A DNA stretch of 64,000 nucleotides from Hydractinia symbiolongicarpus (lineage: Eukaryota > Cnidaria > Hydrozoa > Anthoathecata > Hydractiniidae). Shown in pieces: positions 1 through 11,700 of this stretch. Positions within the stretch are counted from its first letter, which is position 1, and each line of letters starts with the position of its first letter. The translations under genes and the position numbers were made by a program. Under the pieces are notes generated by a model. It was not told the origin of the DNA. It ran no database searches and was given only the letters and a program-made list of their open reading frames with translations. The stretch lies in assembly GCF_029227915.1 (NCBI RefSeq), contig NC_079887.1, positions 17,483,650 to 17,547,649 on the forward strand, written 5' to 3'.

Positions 1-1705
1 ACGGTGTTATAAAGTCATGGCGCAATGGAAAACGTCTTGGGAATTCGTAGTCTTTTAAGAGTGGATGGATTAGTCCAATGGTGAACAGCGCCGGCACGTG
101 GAACCACGTGTGTTACGTGTAAGGCCTTTATTAGGCATCAAAAGTCCATATTACAGCGTTTAGATGCCTGTGAGCGTAGTTGACTGCGTTTTAAAGACAT
201 GACGCAATGAAAAACGTTTTGGGAAGTCGTAGTCCATTGAGAGTGGAAGGATTCGGCCAATGGTAACCTGCGCAGGCACGAGGAACCACGTGATATTTCT
301 TAAGGCCTTTATTAGGCATAAAAAGGCCATTTTACGGCCTTTAGAAGCCTGAACACGTAGTTGACGGTGATATAAGGCTATCGCTCAATGGGAAACGCCT
401 TGGGACATCGTAGTCCATTAAGAGCAGAAGGATAAGAACAATGGTAACCTGCGCAGGCACGTGGAACCACGTGATTTAAGTGTAAGGCCTTTATTTGGCG
501 TCAAAAGGCCATATTACGGTCTTTAGAGGTCAGTTAGCGTAGTTGACGGTGTTATGAAGCCATGGCGCAATGGAAAACGACTTGGGAAGTCGTAGTCCAT
601 TGACAGTAGAAGGATAAGACCAATGGTAAACAGCACAGGCACGTGGAACCAGTGATTTACGTGCAAGGCCTTTATTTGGCGCCAAAAGTCCATATTACGG
701 CCTTTAGAGGCCTGTTAGCGTAGTTGACGGTGTTATAAAGCCATTGTGCAATAAAAAACGACTTGGGAAGTCGTAGTCTATTAAGAGTGGAAGGTTTAGA
801 ACAATGGTAACCTGCGTAGGCTTGTGAAACCACGTGTTTTAAGTGTAAGGCCCTTACTAGGTGTCAAAAAGCCATATTACGGCCTTTAGAGGCCTGTTAG
901 CGTAGCTGACGGTGTTATAAAGCCATGACGCAATAGAAAACGTCTTGGGAAGTCGTAGTCCTTTAAGAGTGGAAGGTATAGACCAATGGTAAACAGCGCA
1001 GGCACGTTGAACCACGTGTGTTACGTGTAAGGCCTTTATTAGGCATCAAAAGTCCATATTACAGCGTTTAGAGCCCTGTGACCGTAGTTGACTGCGTTTT
1101 AAAGACATGACGCAATGGAAAACGATTTGGGAAGTCGTAGTCCATTGAGAGTGGAAGGATTAGGCCAATGGTAACTTGCGCAGGCACGAGGAACCACGTG
1201 ATTTTTCTAAGGCCTTTATTGGGCGTAAAAAGGCCATATTACGGCCTTTAGAGGCCTATAAGCGTAGTTGACTGCGTTTTAAAGACATGACGCAATGGAA
1301 TACGATTTGGGACGTCGTAATCCATTGAGAGTGGAAGAATTAGACCAATGGTAGCCTGCGCAGGCACGTGGAACCACGTGATTTACGTGTAAGACCTTTA
1401 TTAGGCATCAAAAGGCCATATTACATAGTTTAGAGGCCTGTGTGCGTAGTTGACTGTGTTTTAAAGACATGGCGTAATGGAAAATGACTTGGTACGTCGT
1501 AGTCTATTGAGAGTGGAAGGATTAGACCAATGGTAACCTGCGCAGGCACGTGGAACCACGTGATTTACGTACAAGGCTTTTATTAAGCATCAAAGGCCAT
1601 GTTACAGCGTTTAGAGGCCTGTGCGCGTAGTTGACTGTGTTTATTGACATGACGCAATGGAGAACGACTTGGGACGTCGTAGTCTATTGAGAGTTGAAGG
1701 ATTAG
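1..1705 (+). repeat. Module copy 1, duplicated at 6,354-8,060
   Basis: This stretch matches 6,354 to ~8,060 at an offset of 6,353-6,355 bp (35 monomers). It keeps the same order of variant monomers with scattered substitutions and 1-2 bp indels. The match fades at ~1,705/8,060, where this copy reads GGTAACCTGCG and the other GGTAGCCTGCG with different flanks. The left end is cut by the window edge, so the true duplication may be longer. Confidence 0.88.
176..356 (+). repeat. First complete monomer in the window (181 bp)
   Basis: This unit runs from one GTAGTTGAC landmark to the base before the next and can be used to phase the array. It belongs to the variant with GTGATATTTC and AGGCATAAAAAGG in its right half and TTTAGAAGCCTGAAC at its end. 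The same variant recurs at ~6,530, ~10,870, ~12,140, ~13,590 and ~14,860. The next two units are 182 bp (357-538) and 181 bp (539-719), which shows the normal length spread. Confidence 0.93.
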
Positions 1706-1790
1706 ACCAATGGTAACCTGCGCAGGCACGTGGAACCACGTGATTTACGTACAAGGCTTTTATTAAGCATCAAAGGCCATATTACGGCCT
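1531..1790 (+). repeat. Local single-monomer duplication
   Basis: The right halves of two adjacent monomers, from GGTAACCTGCGC at ~1,531 and again at ~1,711, are almost identical. Both carry the rare string TTTTATTAAGCATCAAAGGCC, which lacks one A of the usual AAAAGG run. The corresponding place in the related copy near 7.9 kb has the full A run and shows the variant only once. The shared single-base deletion indicates very recent unequal exchange or conversion between neighbours. Confidence 0.7.
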
Positions 1791-2026
1791 TTAGAGGCCT
1801 ATAAGCGTAGTTGACGTTGTTATAAAGCCATGGCGCAATGGAAAACGTCTTGGGAAGTCGTAGTTCATTAAGAGTGGAAGGATTAGACCAATGGTAACAC
1901 TCGCAGGCACGTGGAACTACGTGATTTATGTGTAAAGCCTTTATTTGGCGCCAAGAAGCCATATTACGGCTTTTAGAGGCCTGTTAGCGTAGTTGACGGC
2001 GTCATAAAGCCATGGCGCAATGGAAA

Positions 2027-2043
2027 ACGACTTGGGAAGTCGT
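2027..2043. other. 7-3-7 inverted repeat, representative copy
   Basis: ACGACTT-GGG-AAGTCGT is a perfect seven-base dyad around a three-base loop, at about 39-55 of the monomer. Many units keep it. Others read GGGACGTCGT or GATTTGGGA and lose one arm. Confidence 0.85.
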
Positions 2044-2441
2044 AGTCCATTGACAGTGGAAGGATTAGACCAATGGTAAACAGCACAGGCACGTGGAACC
2101 TGTGATTTACGTCTAAGGCCTTTATTTCTCGCCAAAAAGCCATATTACGGCCTTTAGAGGCCTGTTAGCGTAGTTGACGGTGTCATAAAGCCATGGCGCA
2201 ATGGAAAACGACTTGGAAAGTCGTAGTCCATTGAAAGTGAAAGGATTAGACCAATGATAAACCGCGCAGGCACGTGGAACCTGTGACATACGTGTAGAGC
2301 CTTTATTATGCATCAAAAGGCCATATTACAGCGTTTAGAGGCCTGTGCGCGTAGTTGACTGTGTTTTAAAGACATGGCGTAATGGAAAACGACTTGGGAC
2401 GTCGTAATCCATTGAGAGTGGAAGAATTAGACCAATGGTAG

Positions 2442-2451
2442 CCTGCGCAGG
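2442..2451. other. 10-bp perfect palindrome, representative copy
   Basis: CCTGCGCAGG equals its own reverse complement and lies at about 92-101 of the monomer. It directly abuts the double CACGTG dyad. It is intact in a large share of units; common variants are AACAGCGCAGG, CCTCGCAGG and CCTACGCAGG. Confidence 0.88.
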
Positions 2452-2476
2452 CACGTGGAACCACGTGATTTACGTG
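2452..2476. other. Clustered CACGTG dyads, representative copy
   Basis: CACGTGG-AA-CCACGTG (2,452-2,467) is a 7-2-7 inverted repeat holding two CACGTG cores. The right core also pairs with the next ACGTG (2,472-2,476) as CACGT-GATTT-ACGTG. CACGTG is the E-box/G-box core bound by bHLH and some bZIP proteins, and CCACGTGAT fits the yeast CDEI pattern read in reverse. Binding in this organism is not shown by the sequence. Subfamilies change one arm to GAACCTGTG, GAACCAGTG or GTGAAACC. Confidence 0.8.
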
Positions 2477-4639
2477 TAAGGCTTTTATTAGGCATCAAAA
2501 GGCCATATTACAGTGTTTAGAGGCCTGTGCGCGTAGTTGACTGTGTTCTAATGACATGACGCAATGGAAAACGCCTTAGGACGTCGTAGTCCATTGAGGG
2601 CGGAAGGTTTTGACCAATGGTAACCCTCGCAGGCACGTGGAACCACGTGATTTAAGTGTGAGGCTTTTAATAGGCATCAAAACACCATATTACAGTCTTT
2701 AGAGGCCTGTACACGTAGTTGACTGTGTTTTATTGACATGACGCAATGGAAAACGATTGGGAAGTCGTAGTCCATTGAGAGTGGAAGGATTAGACCAATG
2801 GTGGCCAGTGCAGGCACGTGGAACCAGGCGATTTACGTATAAGGCTTTTATTAGGCACCAAAAGGCCATATTACAGTCTTTACAAGTCTGTGCGTGTAGT
2901 TCACTGTGTTTTAATGACATGACGCAATGGAAAACGATTTGGGAAGTGGTAATCCATTGAAAGTGGAAGAATTAGACCAATGGTAACCTGCGCAGGCACG
3001 AGGAACCACGTGATTTATGTGTAAGGCTTTTACTAGGCATCAAAACACCATACTACAGTCTTTAGTGGCCTGTACACGTAGTTGACGTTGTTATAAAGCT
3101 ATGACGCAATGAAAAACGATTTGGGAAGTCGCAGTCCATTGAGAGTGGAAGGATTCGGCCCATGGTAACCTGCGCAGGCACAAGGAACCACGTGATATTT
3201 CTTAAGGCCTTTATTAGGCGTAAAAAGGCCATTTTTCGGCCTTCAGAAGCCTGAACGCGTAGTTGACGGTGTTATAAGGCTATCGCTCAATGGGAAACGC
3301 CTTGGGACATCGTAGTCCATTGAGAGCGGAAGGATTAGAACAATGGTAGCCTGCGCAGGCACGTGGAACCACGTGATTTACGTGTAAGGCTTTTATTAGG
3401 CATCAAAAGGCCATATTACAACGTTTAGAGGACTGTGCGAGTAGTTGAGTGTGTTTTAAAGACATGACGTAATGGAAAATGACTTGGTGCGTCGTAGTCT
3501 ATTGAGAGTGGAAGGATTAGGCTAATAGTGACCTGCGCAGGTACGAGGAACAACGTGAATTTCTTAACGCCATTATTAGGCATAAAAAGGCCATACTTCG
3601 GCCTTTAGAGGTCTGTACACGTAGTTGACGTTGTTATAAAGCCATGGCGCAATGGAAAGGGACTTGGAACGTCGTAGTCTATTAAGACTAGAAGGATTAG
3701 AGCAATGGTAACCTGCGCAGTCACGTGGAACCACGTGATTTAAGTGTAAGGCCCTTACTAGGCGTCAAAAGGCCATATTACAGCCTTTCGAGGCCTATAA
3801 GCGTAGTTGACGTTGTTAGAAAGCCATAGCGCAATGGAAAACGACTTAGGAATTCGTAGTCCATTGAGAGTGAAAGGATTAGACCAATGGTAAACAGCGC
3901 AGGCACGTGGAACCTGTGACTTACGTGTAGAGCCTTTGTTATGCATCAAAAGGCCATATTACAGCGTTTAGAGGCCTGTGCGCGTAGTTGACTGTGTTAT
4001 AAAGCCATGGCGCAATGGAAAACGACTTAGGAAGTCGTAGTCCATTGAGAGTGGAAGGATTAGACCATTGGTAGCCTGCGCAGGCACGTGGAACCTGTGA
4101 CTTACGTGTAGAGCCTTTATTATGCATCAAAAGGCCATATTACAGCGTTTAGAGGCCTGTGCGCGTAGTTGACTGTGTTTTAAAGACATGGCGTAATGGA
4201 AAACGACTTGGGACGTCGTAATCCATTGAGAGTGGATGAATTAGACCAATGGTAGCCTGCGCAGGCACGTGGAAACACGTGATTTACGTGTAAGGCTTTT
4301 ATTAGGCATCAAAAGGCCATATTACAGTGATTAGAGGACTGTGCGCGTAGTTGACTGTGTTCTAATGACATGACGCAATGGAAAACGCCTTAAGACGTCG
4401 TAGTCCATTGAGGGCGGAAGGTTTTGACCAATGGTAACCCTCGTAGGCACGTGGAACCACGTGATTTAAGTGTGAGGCTTTTAATAGGCATCAAAACACC
4501 ATATTACAGTCTTTAGAGGCCTGTACACGTAGTTGACTGTGTTTTATTGACATGTCGCAATGGAAAACGATTTGGGAAGTCGTAGTCCATTGAGAGTGGA
4601 AGGATTAGACCAATGATAAACAGCGCAGGCACGTTGAAC

Positions 4640-7358
4640 CATGTGCTTTACGTGTAAGGCCATTATTAGGCATCAAAAGGCCATATTACAGTGTTTAGAG
4701 GCCTGTCACCGTAGTTGACTGCGTTTTAAAGACATGGCGCAATGGAAAACGACTTGAAAAGTCGTAGTCCATTGAGAGTGGAAGGATTAGACCAATTGTT
4801 GCCAGTGCAGGCACGTGGAACCAGGCGATTTACGTATAAGGCTTTTATTAAGCACCAAAAGGCCATATTACAGTCTTTACAAGCCTGTGCGCGTAGTTCA
4901 CTGTGTTTTAATGACATGACGCAATGGAAAACGATTTAGGACGTAGTAATCCATTGAAAGTGGAAGAATTAGACCAATGGTAACCTGCGCAGGCACGAGG
5001 AACCACGTGATTTATGTGTAAGGCTTTTACTAGGCATCAAAACACCATACTACAGTCTTTAGAGGCCTGTAAACGTTGTTGACGTTGTTATAAAGCTATG
5101 TCGCAATGGAAAACGACTTGGGACGTCGTAGTCTTTTAAGAGTGGAAGGATTAGTACAATGGTAAACAGTGCAGGCACGTGGAACCACGTGTGTTACGTG
5201 TAAGGCCTTTATTAAGCATCAAAAGTCCATATTACAGCGTTTAGATGCCTGTGACCGTAGTTGACTGCGTTTTAAAGACATGACGCGATGAAAAACGATT
5301 TGGGAAGTCGTAGTCCATTGAGAGTGGAAGGATTCGGCCAATGGTAACCTGCGCAGGCACGAGGAACCACGTGATATTTCTTAAGGCCTTTATTAGGCGT
5401 AAAAAGGCCATTTTACGGCCTTTAGAAGCCTGAACGCGTAGTTGACGGTGTTATAAGGCTATCGCTCAATGGGAAACGCCTTGGGACATCGTAGTCTATT
5501 AAGAGTGGAAGGATTAGACCAATGGTAGCCTGCGCAGGCACGTTATACAACGTGGTTTACGTACAAGGCTTTTATTAAGCATCAAAAGGCCATATTACAG
5601 CGTTTAGAGGCCTGTGCGCGTAGTTGACTGTGTTTTAATGACATGACGCAATGGAGAACGACTTGGGACGTTGTAGTCTTTTGAGAGTTGAAGGACTAGA
5701 CCAATGGTAACCTGCGCAGGCACGAGGAACCACGTGATTTTTTTTAAGGCTTTTATTGGGCGACAAAAAGGCCATATTACGGCCTTTAGAGGCCTATAAG
5801 CGTAGTTGACGGTGTTATAAAGCCATGGCCCAATGGAAAACGTCTTGGGAAGTCGTAGTCCATTAAGAATGGAAGAATTACACCAATGGTAAACAGCGCA
5901 GGCACGTGGAACCAGGTGTTTTACGTGTAAGGCCTTTATTAGGCATCAAAAGGCCATATTACAGCGTTTAGAGGCCTGTGACCGTAGTTGACTGCGTTTT
6001 AAAGACATTACGCAATGAAATATGATTTGGGACGTGGTAATCCATTAAAAGTGGAAGAATTAGACCAATGGTAGCCTGCGCAGGCACGTGTAACCACGTG
6101 ATTTACGTGTAAGGCATTTATTAGGCATCAAAAGGCCGTATTACAGTCTTTACAGGCCTGTACACGTAGTTGACGTTGTTATAAAGCCATGGCGTAATGG
6201 AAAGCAACTTGGGAAGTCGTAGTCCATTGACAGTAGAAGGATTACACCAATAGTAAACAGCACAGGCACGTGGAACCTGTGATTTACGTGTAAGGCCTTT
6301 ATTTGGCGCCAAAAGGCAATATTACGGCCTTTAGAGGCCTGTTAGCGTAGTTGACGGTGTTATAAAGTCATGGCGCAATGGAAAACGTCTTGGGAATTCG
6401 TAGTCTTTTAAGAGTGGATGGATTAGTCCAATGGTGAACAGGGCCGGCACGTGGAACCACGTGTGTTACGTGTAAGGCCTTTATTAGGCATCAAAAGTCC
6501 ATATTACAGCGTTTAGATGCCTGTGAGCGTAGTTGACTGCGTTTTAAAGACATGACGCAATGAAAAACGTTTTGGGAAGTCGTAGTCCATTGAGAGTGGA
6601 AGGATTCGGCCAATGGTAACCTGCGCAGGCACGAGGAACCACGTGATATTTTTTAAGGCCTTTATTAGGCATAAAAAGGCCATTTTACGGCCTTTAGAAG
6701 CCTGAACACGTAGTTGACGGTGATATAAGGCTATCGCTCAATGGGAAGCGCCTTGGGACATCGTAGTCCATTAAGAGCAGAACGATAAGAACACTGGTAA
6801 CCTGCGCAGGCACGTGGAACCACGTGATTTAAGTGTAAGGCCTTTATTTGGCGTCAAAAGGCCATATTACGGTCTTTAGAGGTCAGTTAGCGTAGTTGAC
6901 GGTGTTATAAAGCCATGGCGCAATGGAAAACGACTTGGGAAGTCGTAGTCCATTGACAGTAGAAGGATAAGACCAATGGTAAACAGCACAGGCACGTGGA
7001 ACCAGTGATTTACGTGCAAGGCCTTTATTTGGCGCCAAAAGTCCATATTACGGCCTTTAGAGGCCTGTTAGCGTAGTTGACGGTGTTATAAAGCCATTGC
7101 GCAATGAAAAACGACTTGGGAAGTCGTAGTCTATTAAGAGTGGAAGGTTTAGAACAATGGTAACCTGCGTAGGCTTGTGAAACCACGTGTTTTAAGTGTA
7201 AGGCCCTTACTAGGTGTCAAAAAGCCATATTACGGCCTTTAGAGGCCTGTTAGCGTAGCTGACGGTGTTATAAAGCCATGACGCAATAGAAAACGTCTTG
7301 GGAAGTCGTAGTCCTTTAAGAGTGGAAGGTATAGACCAATGGTAAACAGCGCAGGCAC
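4640..7358 (+). repeat. ~2.72-kb segment duplicated at 8,982-11,700
   Basis: This block matches 8,982-11,700 at a constant offset of 4,342 bp (24 monomers). Rare strings such as ACGTTATAC, GACATTACGC and GAAAGCAACTTGGG are shared at equivalent positions. The match starts at the irregular joint at ~8,982 in the second copy. It ends at GCAGGCAC (7,358/11,700), after which the second copy skips one whole monomer in phase. The duplicated length is about the same as the 2,720-bp HOR further right. Confidence 0.88.
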
Positions 7359-8705
7359 GTTGAACCACGTGTGTTACGTGTAAGGCCTTTATTAGGCATC
7401 AAAAGTCCATATTACAGTGTTTAGAGCCCTGTGACCGTAGTTGACTGCGTTTTAAAGACATGACGCAATGGAAAACGATTTGGGAAGTCGTAGTCCATTG
7501 AGAGTGGAAGGATTAGGCCAATGGTAACCTGCGCAGGCACGAGGAACCACGTGATTTTTCTAAGGCCTTTATTGGGCGTAAAAAGGCCATATTACGGCCT
7601 TTAGAGGCCTATAACCGTAGTTGACTACGTTTTATAGACATGACGCAATGGAATACGATTTGGGACGTCGTAATCCATTGAGAGTGGAAGAATTAGACCA
7701 ATGGTAGCCTGCGCAGGCACGTGGAACCACGTGATTTACGTGTAAGACCTTTATTAGGCATCAAAAGGCCATATTACAGCGTTTAGAGGCCTGTGCGCGT
7801 AGTTGACTGTGTTTTAAAGACATGGCGTAATGGAAAATGACTTGGCACGTCGTAGTCTTTTGAGAGTAGAAGGATTAGACCAATGGTAACCTGCGCAGGC
7901 ACGTGGAACCACGTGATTTACGTACAAGGCTTTTATTAAGCATCAAAAGGCCATATTACAGCGCTTAGAGGCCTGTGCGCGTAGTTGACTGTGTTTTAAT
8001 GACATGACGCAATGGAGAACGACTTGGGACGTCGTAGTCTATTGAGAGTTGAAGGACTAGACCAATGGTAGCCTGCGCAGGCACGTGGAACCACGTGATT
8101 TACGTGTACGGCATTTATTAGGCATCAAAAGGCCGTATTACAGTCTTTACAGGCCTCTACACGTAGTTCACGTTGTTATAAAGCCATGGCGCAATGGAAA
8201 ACAACTTGGCAAGTCGTAGTCCATTGAGAGTGGAAGGATTAGACCCATGGTAAACAAGCCAGGCACGTGGAACCTGTGATTTACGTGTAAGGCCATTATT
8301 TGGCGCCAAAAGGTCATATTACGGCCTTTAGAGGCCTGTTAGCGTAGTTGACGGTGTTATAAAGTCATCGCGCAATGGAATACGTCTTGGGAATTCGTAG
8401 TCTTTTAAGAGTGGAAGGTATAGACCAATGGTAAACAGCGCAGGCACGTGGAACCACGTGTGTTACGTGTAAGGCCTTTATTAGGCATCAAAAGTCCATA
8501 TTACAGCGTTTAGAGCCCTGTGACCGTAGTTGACTGCGTTTTAAAGACATGACGCAATGGAAAACGATTTGGGAAGTCGTAGTCCATTGAGAGTGGAAGG
8601 ATTAGGCCAATGGTAACCTGCGCAGGCACGAGGAACCACGTGATTTTTCTAAGGCCTTTATTGGGCGTAAAAAGGCCATATTACGGCCTTTAGAGGCCTA
8701 TGACC

Positions 8706-8791
8706 GTAGTTGACTGCGAACCAGTGATTTACGTGCAAGGCCTTTATTTGGCGCCAAAAGTCCATATTACGGCCTTTAGAGGCCTGTTAGC
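8706..8791 (+). repeat. Truncated 86-bp monomer with out-of-phase joint
   Basis: GTAGTTGAC landmarks at 8,706 and 8,792 are only 86 bp apart. At 8,718 the text passes from GTAGTTGACTGCG straight to GAACCAGTGATTT, skipping about 95 bp of the monomer. From the joint to ~8,960 the sequence copies 6,999-7,240, including the rare GAACCAGTG form. The joint has at most one base of shared sequence (G). Confidence 0.9.
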
Positions 8792-9052
8792 GTAGTTGAC
8801 GGTGTTATAAAGCCATTGCGCAATGAAAAACGACTTGGGAAGTCGTAGTCTATTAAGAGTGGAAGGTTTAGAACAATGGTAACCTGCGTAGGCTTGTGAA
8901 ACCACGTGTTTTAAGTGTAAGGCCCTTACTAGGTGTCAAAAAGCCATATTACGGCCTTTACGTGTAAGGCCATTATTAGGCCATGTGCTTTACGTGTAAG
9001 GCCATTATTAGGCATCAAAAGGCCATATTACAGTGTTTAGAGGCCTGTGACC
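8792..9052 (+). repeat. Extended 261-bp monomer with two backward jumps
   Basis: The landmark spacing is 261 bp, 79 bp more than normal. At ~8,957-8,960 the order jumps back about 48 bp, from the GGCCTTTAG region to the TTTACGTGTAAGG region, sharing CTTTA at the joint. At ~8,980-8,982 it jumps back about 31 bp more, to CCATGTGCTTTACG, with one shared base. The string TTTACGTGTAAGGCCATTAT therefore appears twice in a row. 48 + 31 accounts for the extra length. Confidence 0.9.
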
Positions 9053-11700
9053 GTAGTTGACTGCGTTTTAAAGACATGGCGCAATGGAAAACGACTTGAA
9101 AAGTCGTAGTCCATTGAGAGTGGAAGGATTAGACCAATGGTGGCCAGTGCAGGCACGTGGAACCAGGCGATTTACGTATAAGGCTTTTATTAAGCACCAA
9201 AAGGCCATATTACAGTCTTTACAAGCCTGTGCGCGTAGTTCACTGTGTTTTAATGACATGACGCAATGGAAAACGATTTGGGACGTGGTAATCCATTGAA
9301 AGTGGAAGAATTAGACCAATGGTAACCTGCGCAGGCACGAGGAACCACGTGATTTATGTGTAAGGCTTTTACTAGGCATCAAAACACCATACTACAGTCT
9401 TTAGAGGCCTGTAAACGTTGTTGACGTTGTTATAAAGCTATGTCGCAATGGAAAACGACTTGGGACGTCGTAGTCTTTTAAGAGTGGAAGGATTAGTACA
9501 ATGGTAAACAGTGCAGGCACGTGGAACCACGTGTGTTACGTGTAAGGCCTTTATTAAGCATCAAAAGTCCATATTACAGCGTTTAGATGCCTGTGACCGT
9601 AGTTGACTGCGTTTTAAAGACATGACGCGATGAAAAACGATTTGGGAAGTCGTAGTCCATTGAGACTGGAAGGATTCAGCCAATGGTAACCTGCGCAGGC
9701 ACGAGGAACCACGTGATATTTCTTAAGGCCTTTATTAGGCGTAAAAAGGCCATTTTACGGCCTTTAGAAGCCTGAACGCGTAGTTGACGGTGTTATAAGG
9801 CTATCGCTCAATGGGAAACGCCTTGGGACATCGTAGTCTATTAAGAGTGGAAGGATTAGACCAATGGTAGCCTGCGCAGGCACGTTATACCACGTGATTT
9901 ACGTGTAAGACCTTTATTAGGCATCAAAAGGCCATATTACAGAGTTTAGAGGCCTGTGCGCGTAGTTGACTGTGTTTTAATGACATGACGCAATGGAGAA
10001 CGACTTGGGACGTTGTAGTCTTTTGAGAGTTGAAGGACTAGACCAATGGTAACCTGCGCAGGCACGAGGAACCACGTGATTTTTTTTAAGGCTTTTATTG
10101 GGCGACAAAAAGGCCATATTACGGCCTTTAGAGGCCTATAAGCGTAGTTGACGGTGTTATAAAGCCATGGCCCAATAGAAAACGTCTTGGGAAGTCGTAG
10201 TCCATTAAGAATGGAAGGATTACACCAATGGTAAACAGCGCAGGCACGTGGAACCAGGTGTTTTACGTGTAAGGCCTTTATTAGGCATCAAAAGGCTATA
10301 TTACAGCGTTTTGAGGCCTGTGACCGTAGTTGACTGCGTTTTAAAGACATTACGCAATGAAATACGATTTGGGACGTGGTAATCCATTGAAAGTGGAAGA
10401 ATTAGACCAATGGTAGCCTGCGCAGGCACGTGTAACCACGTGATTTACGTGTAAGGCATTTATTAGGCATCAAAAGGCCGTATTACAGTCTTTACAGGCC
10501 TGTACACGTAGTTGACGTTGTTATAAAGCCATGGCGTAATGGAAAGCAACTTGGGAAGTCGTAGTCCATTGACAGTAGAAGGATTACACCAATAGTAAAC
10601 AGCACAGGCACGTGGAACCTGTGATTTACGTGTAAGGCCTTTATTTGGCGCCAAAAGGCAATATTACGGCCTTTAGAGGCCTGTTAGCGTAGTTGACGGT
10701 GTTATAAATTCATGGCGCAATGGAAAACGTCTTGGGAATTCGTAGTCTTTTAAGAGTGGATGGATTAGTCCAATGGTGAACAGCGCCGGCACGTGGAACC
10801 ACGTGTGTTACGTGTAAGGCCTTTATTAGGCATCAAAAGTCCATATTACAGCGTTTAGATGCCTGTGAGCGTAGTTGACTGCGTTTTAAAGACATGACGC
10901 AATGAAAAACGTTTTGGGAAGTCGTAGTCCATTGAGAGTGGAAGGATTCGGCCAATGGTAACCTGCGCAGGCACGAGGAACCACGTGATATTTCTTAAGG
11001 CCTTTATTAGGCATAAAAAGGCCATTTTACGGCCTTTAGAAGCCTGAACACGTAGTTGACGGTGATATAAGGCTATCGCTCAATGGGAAACGCCTTGGGA
11101 CATCGTAGTCCATTAAGAGCAGAAGGATAAGAACAATGGTAACCTGCGCAGGCACGTGGAACCACGTGATTTAAGTGTAAGGCCTTTATTTGGCGTCAAA
11201 AGGCCATATTACGGTCTTTAGAGGTCAGTTAGCGTAGTTGACGGTGTTATAAAGCCATGGCGCAATGGAAAACGACTTGGGAAGTCGTAGTCCATTGACA
11301 GTAGAAGGATAAGACCAATGGTAAACAGCACAGGCACGTGGAACCAGTGATTTACGTGCAAGGCCTTTATTTGGCGCCAAAAGTCCATATTACGGCCTTT
11401 AGAGGCCTGTTAGCGTAGTTGACGGTGTTATAAAGCCATTGCGCAATGAAAAACGACTTGGGAAGTCGTAGTCTATTAAGAGTGGAAGGTTTAGAACAAT
11501 GGTAACCTGCGTAGGCTTGTGAAACCACGTGTTTTAAGTGTAAGGCCCTTACTAGGTGTCAAAAAGCCATATTACGGCCTTTAGAGGCCTGTTAGCGTAG
11601 CTGACGGTGTTATAAAGCCATGACGCAATAGAAAACGTCTTGGGAAGTCGTAGTCCTTTAAGAGTGGAAGGTATAGACCAATGGTAAACAGCGCAGGCAC
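8982..11700 (+). repeat. Second copy of the 4,640-7,358 segment
   Basis: The block is collinear with 4,640-7,358 at offset 4,342. Most differences are single substitutions. One patch at ~9,889-9,950 differs densely from its counterpart (~5,547-5,608) while both sides match, which looks like a conversion tract. The left boundary is an out-of-phase joint and the right boundary an in-phase one-monomer jump. Confidence 0.87.

Noticed and set aside
8940-9000. Target-site duplication of a transposon insertion (repeated TTTACGTGTAAGG string)
   Set aside because: No foreign sequence lies between the repeated strings. Both repeats and the flanks are satellite and are explained by backward jumps within the monomer.
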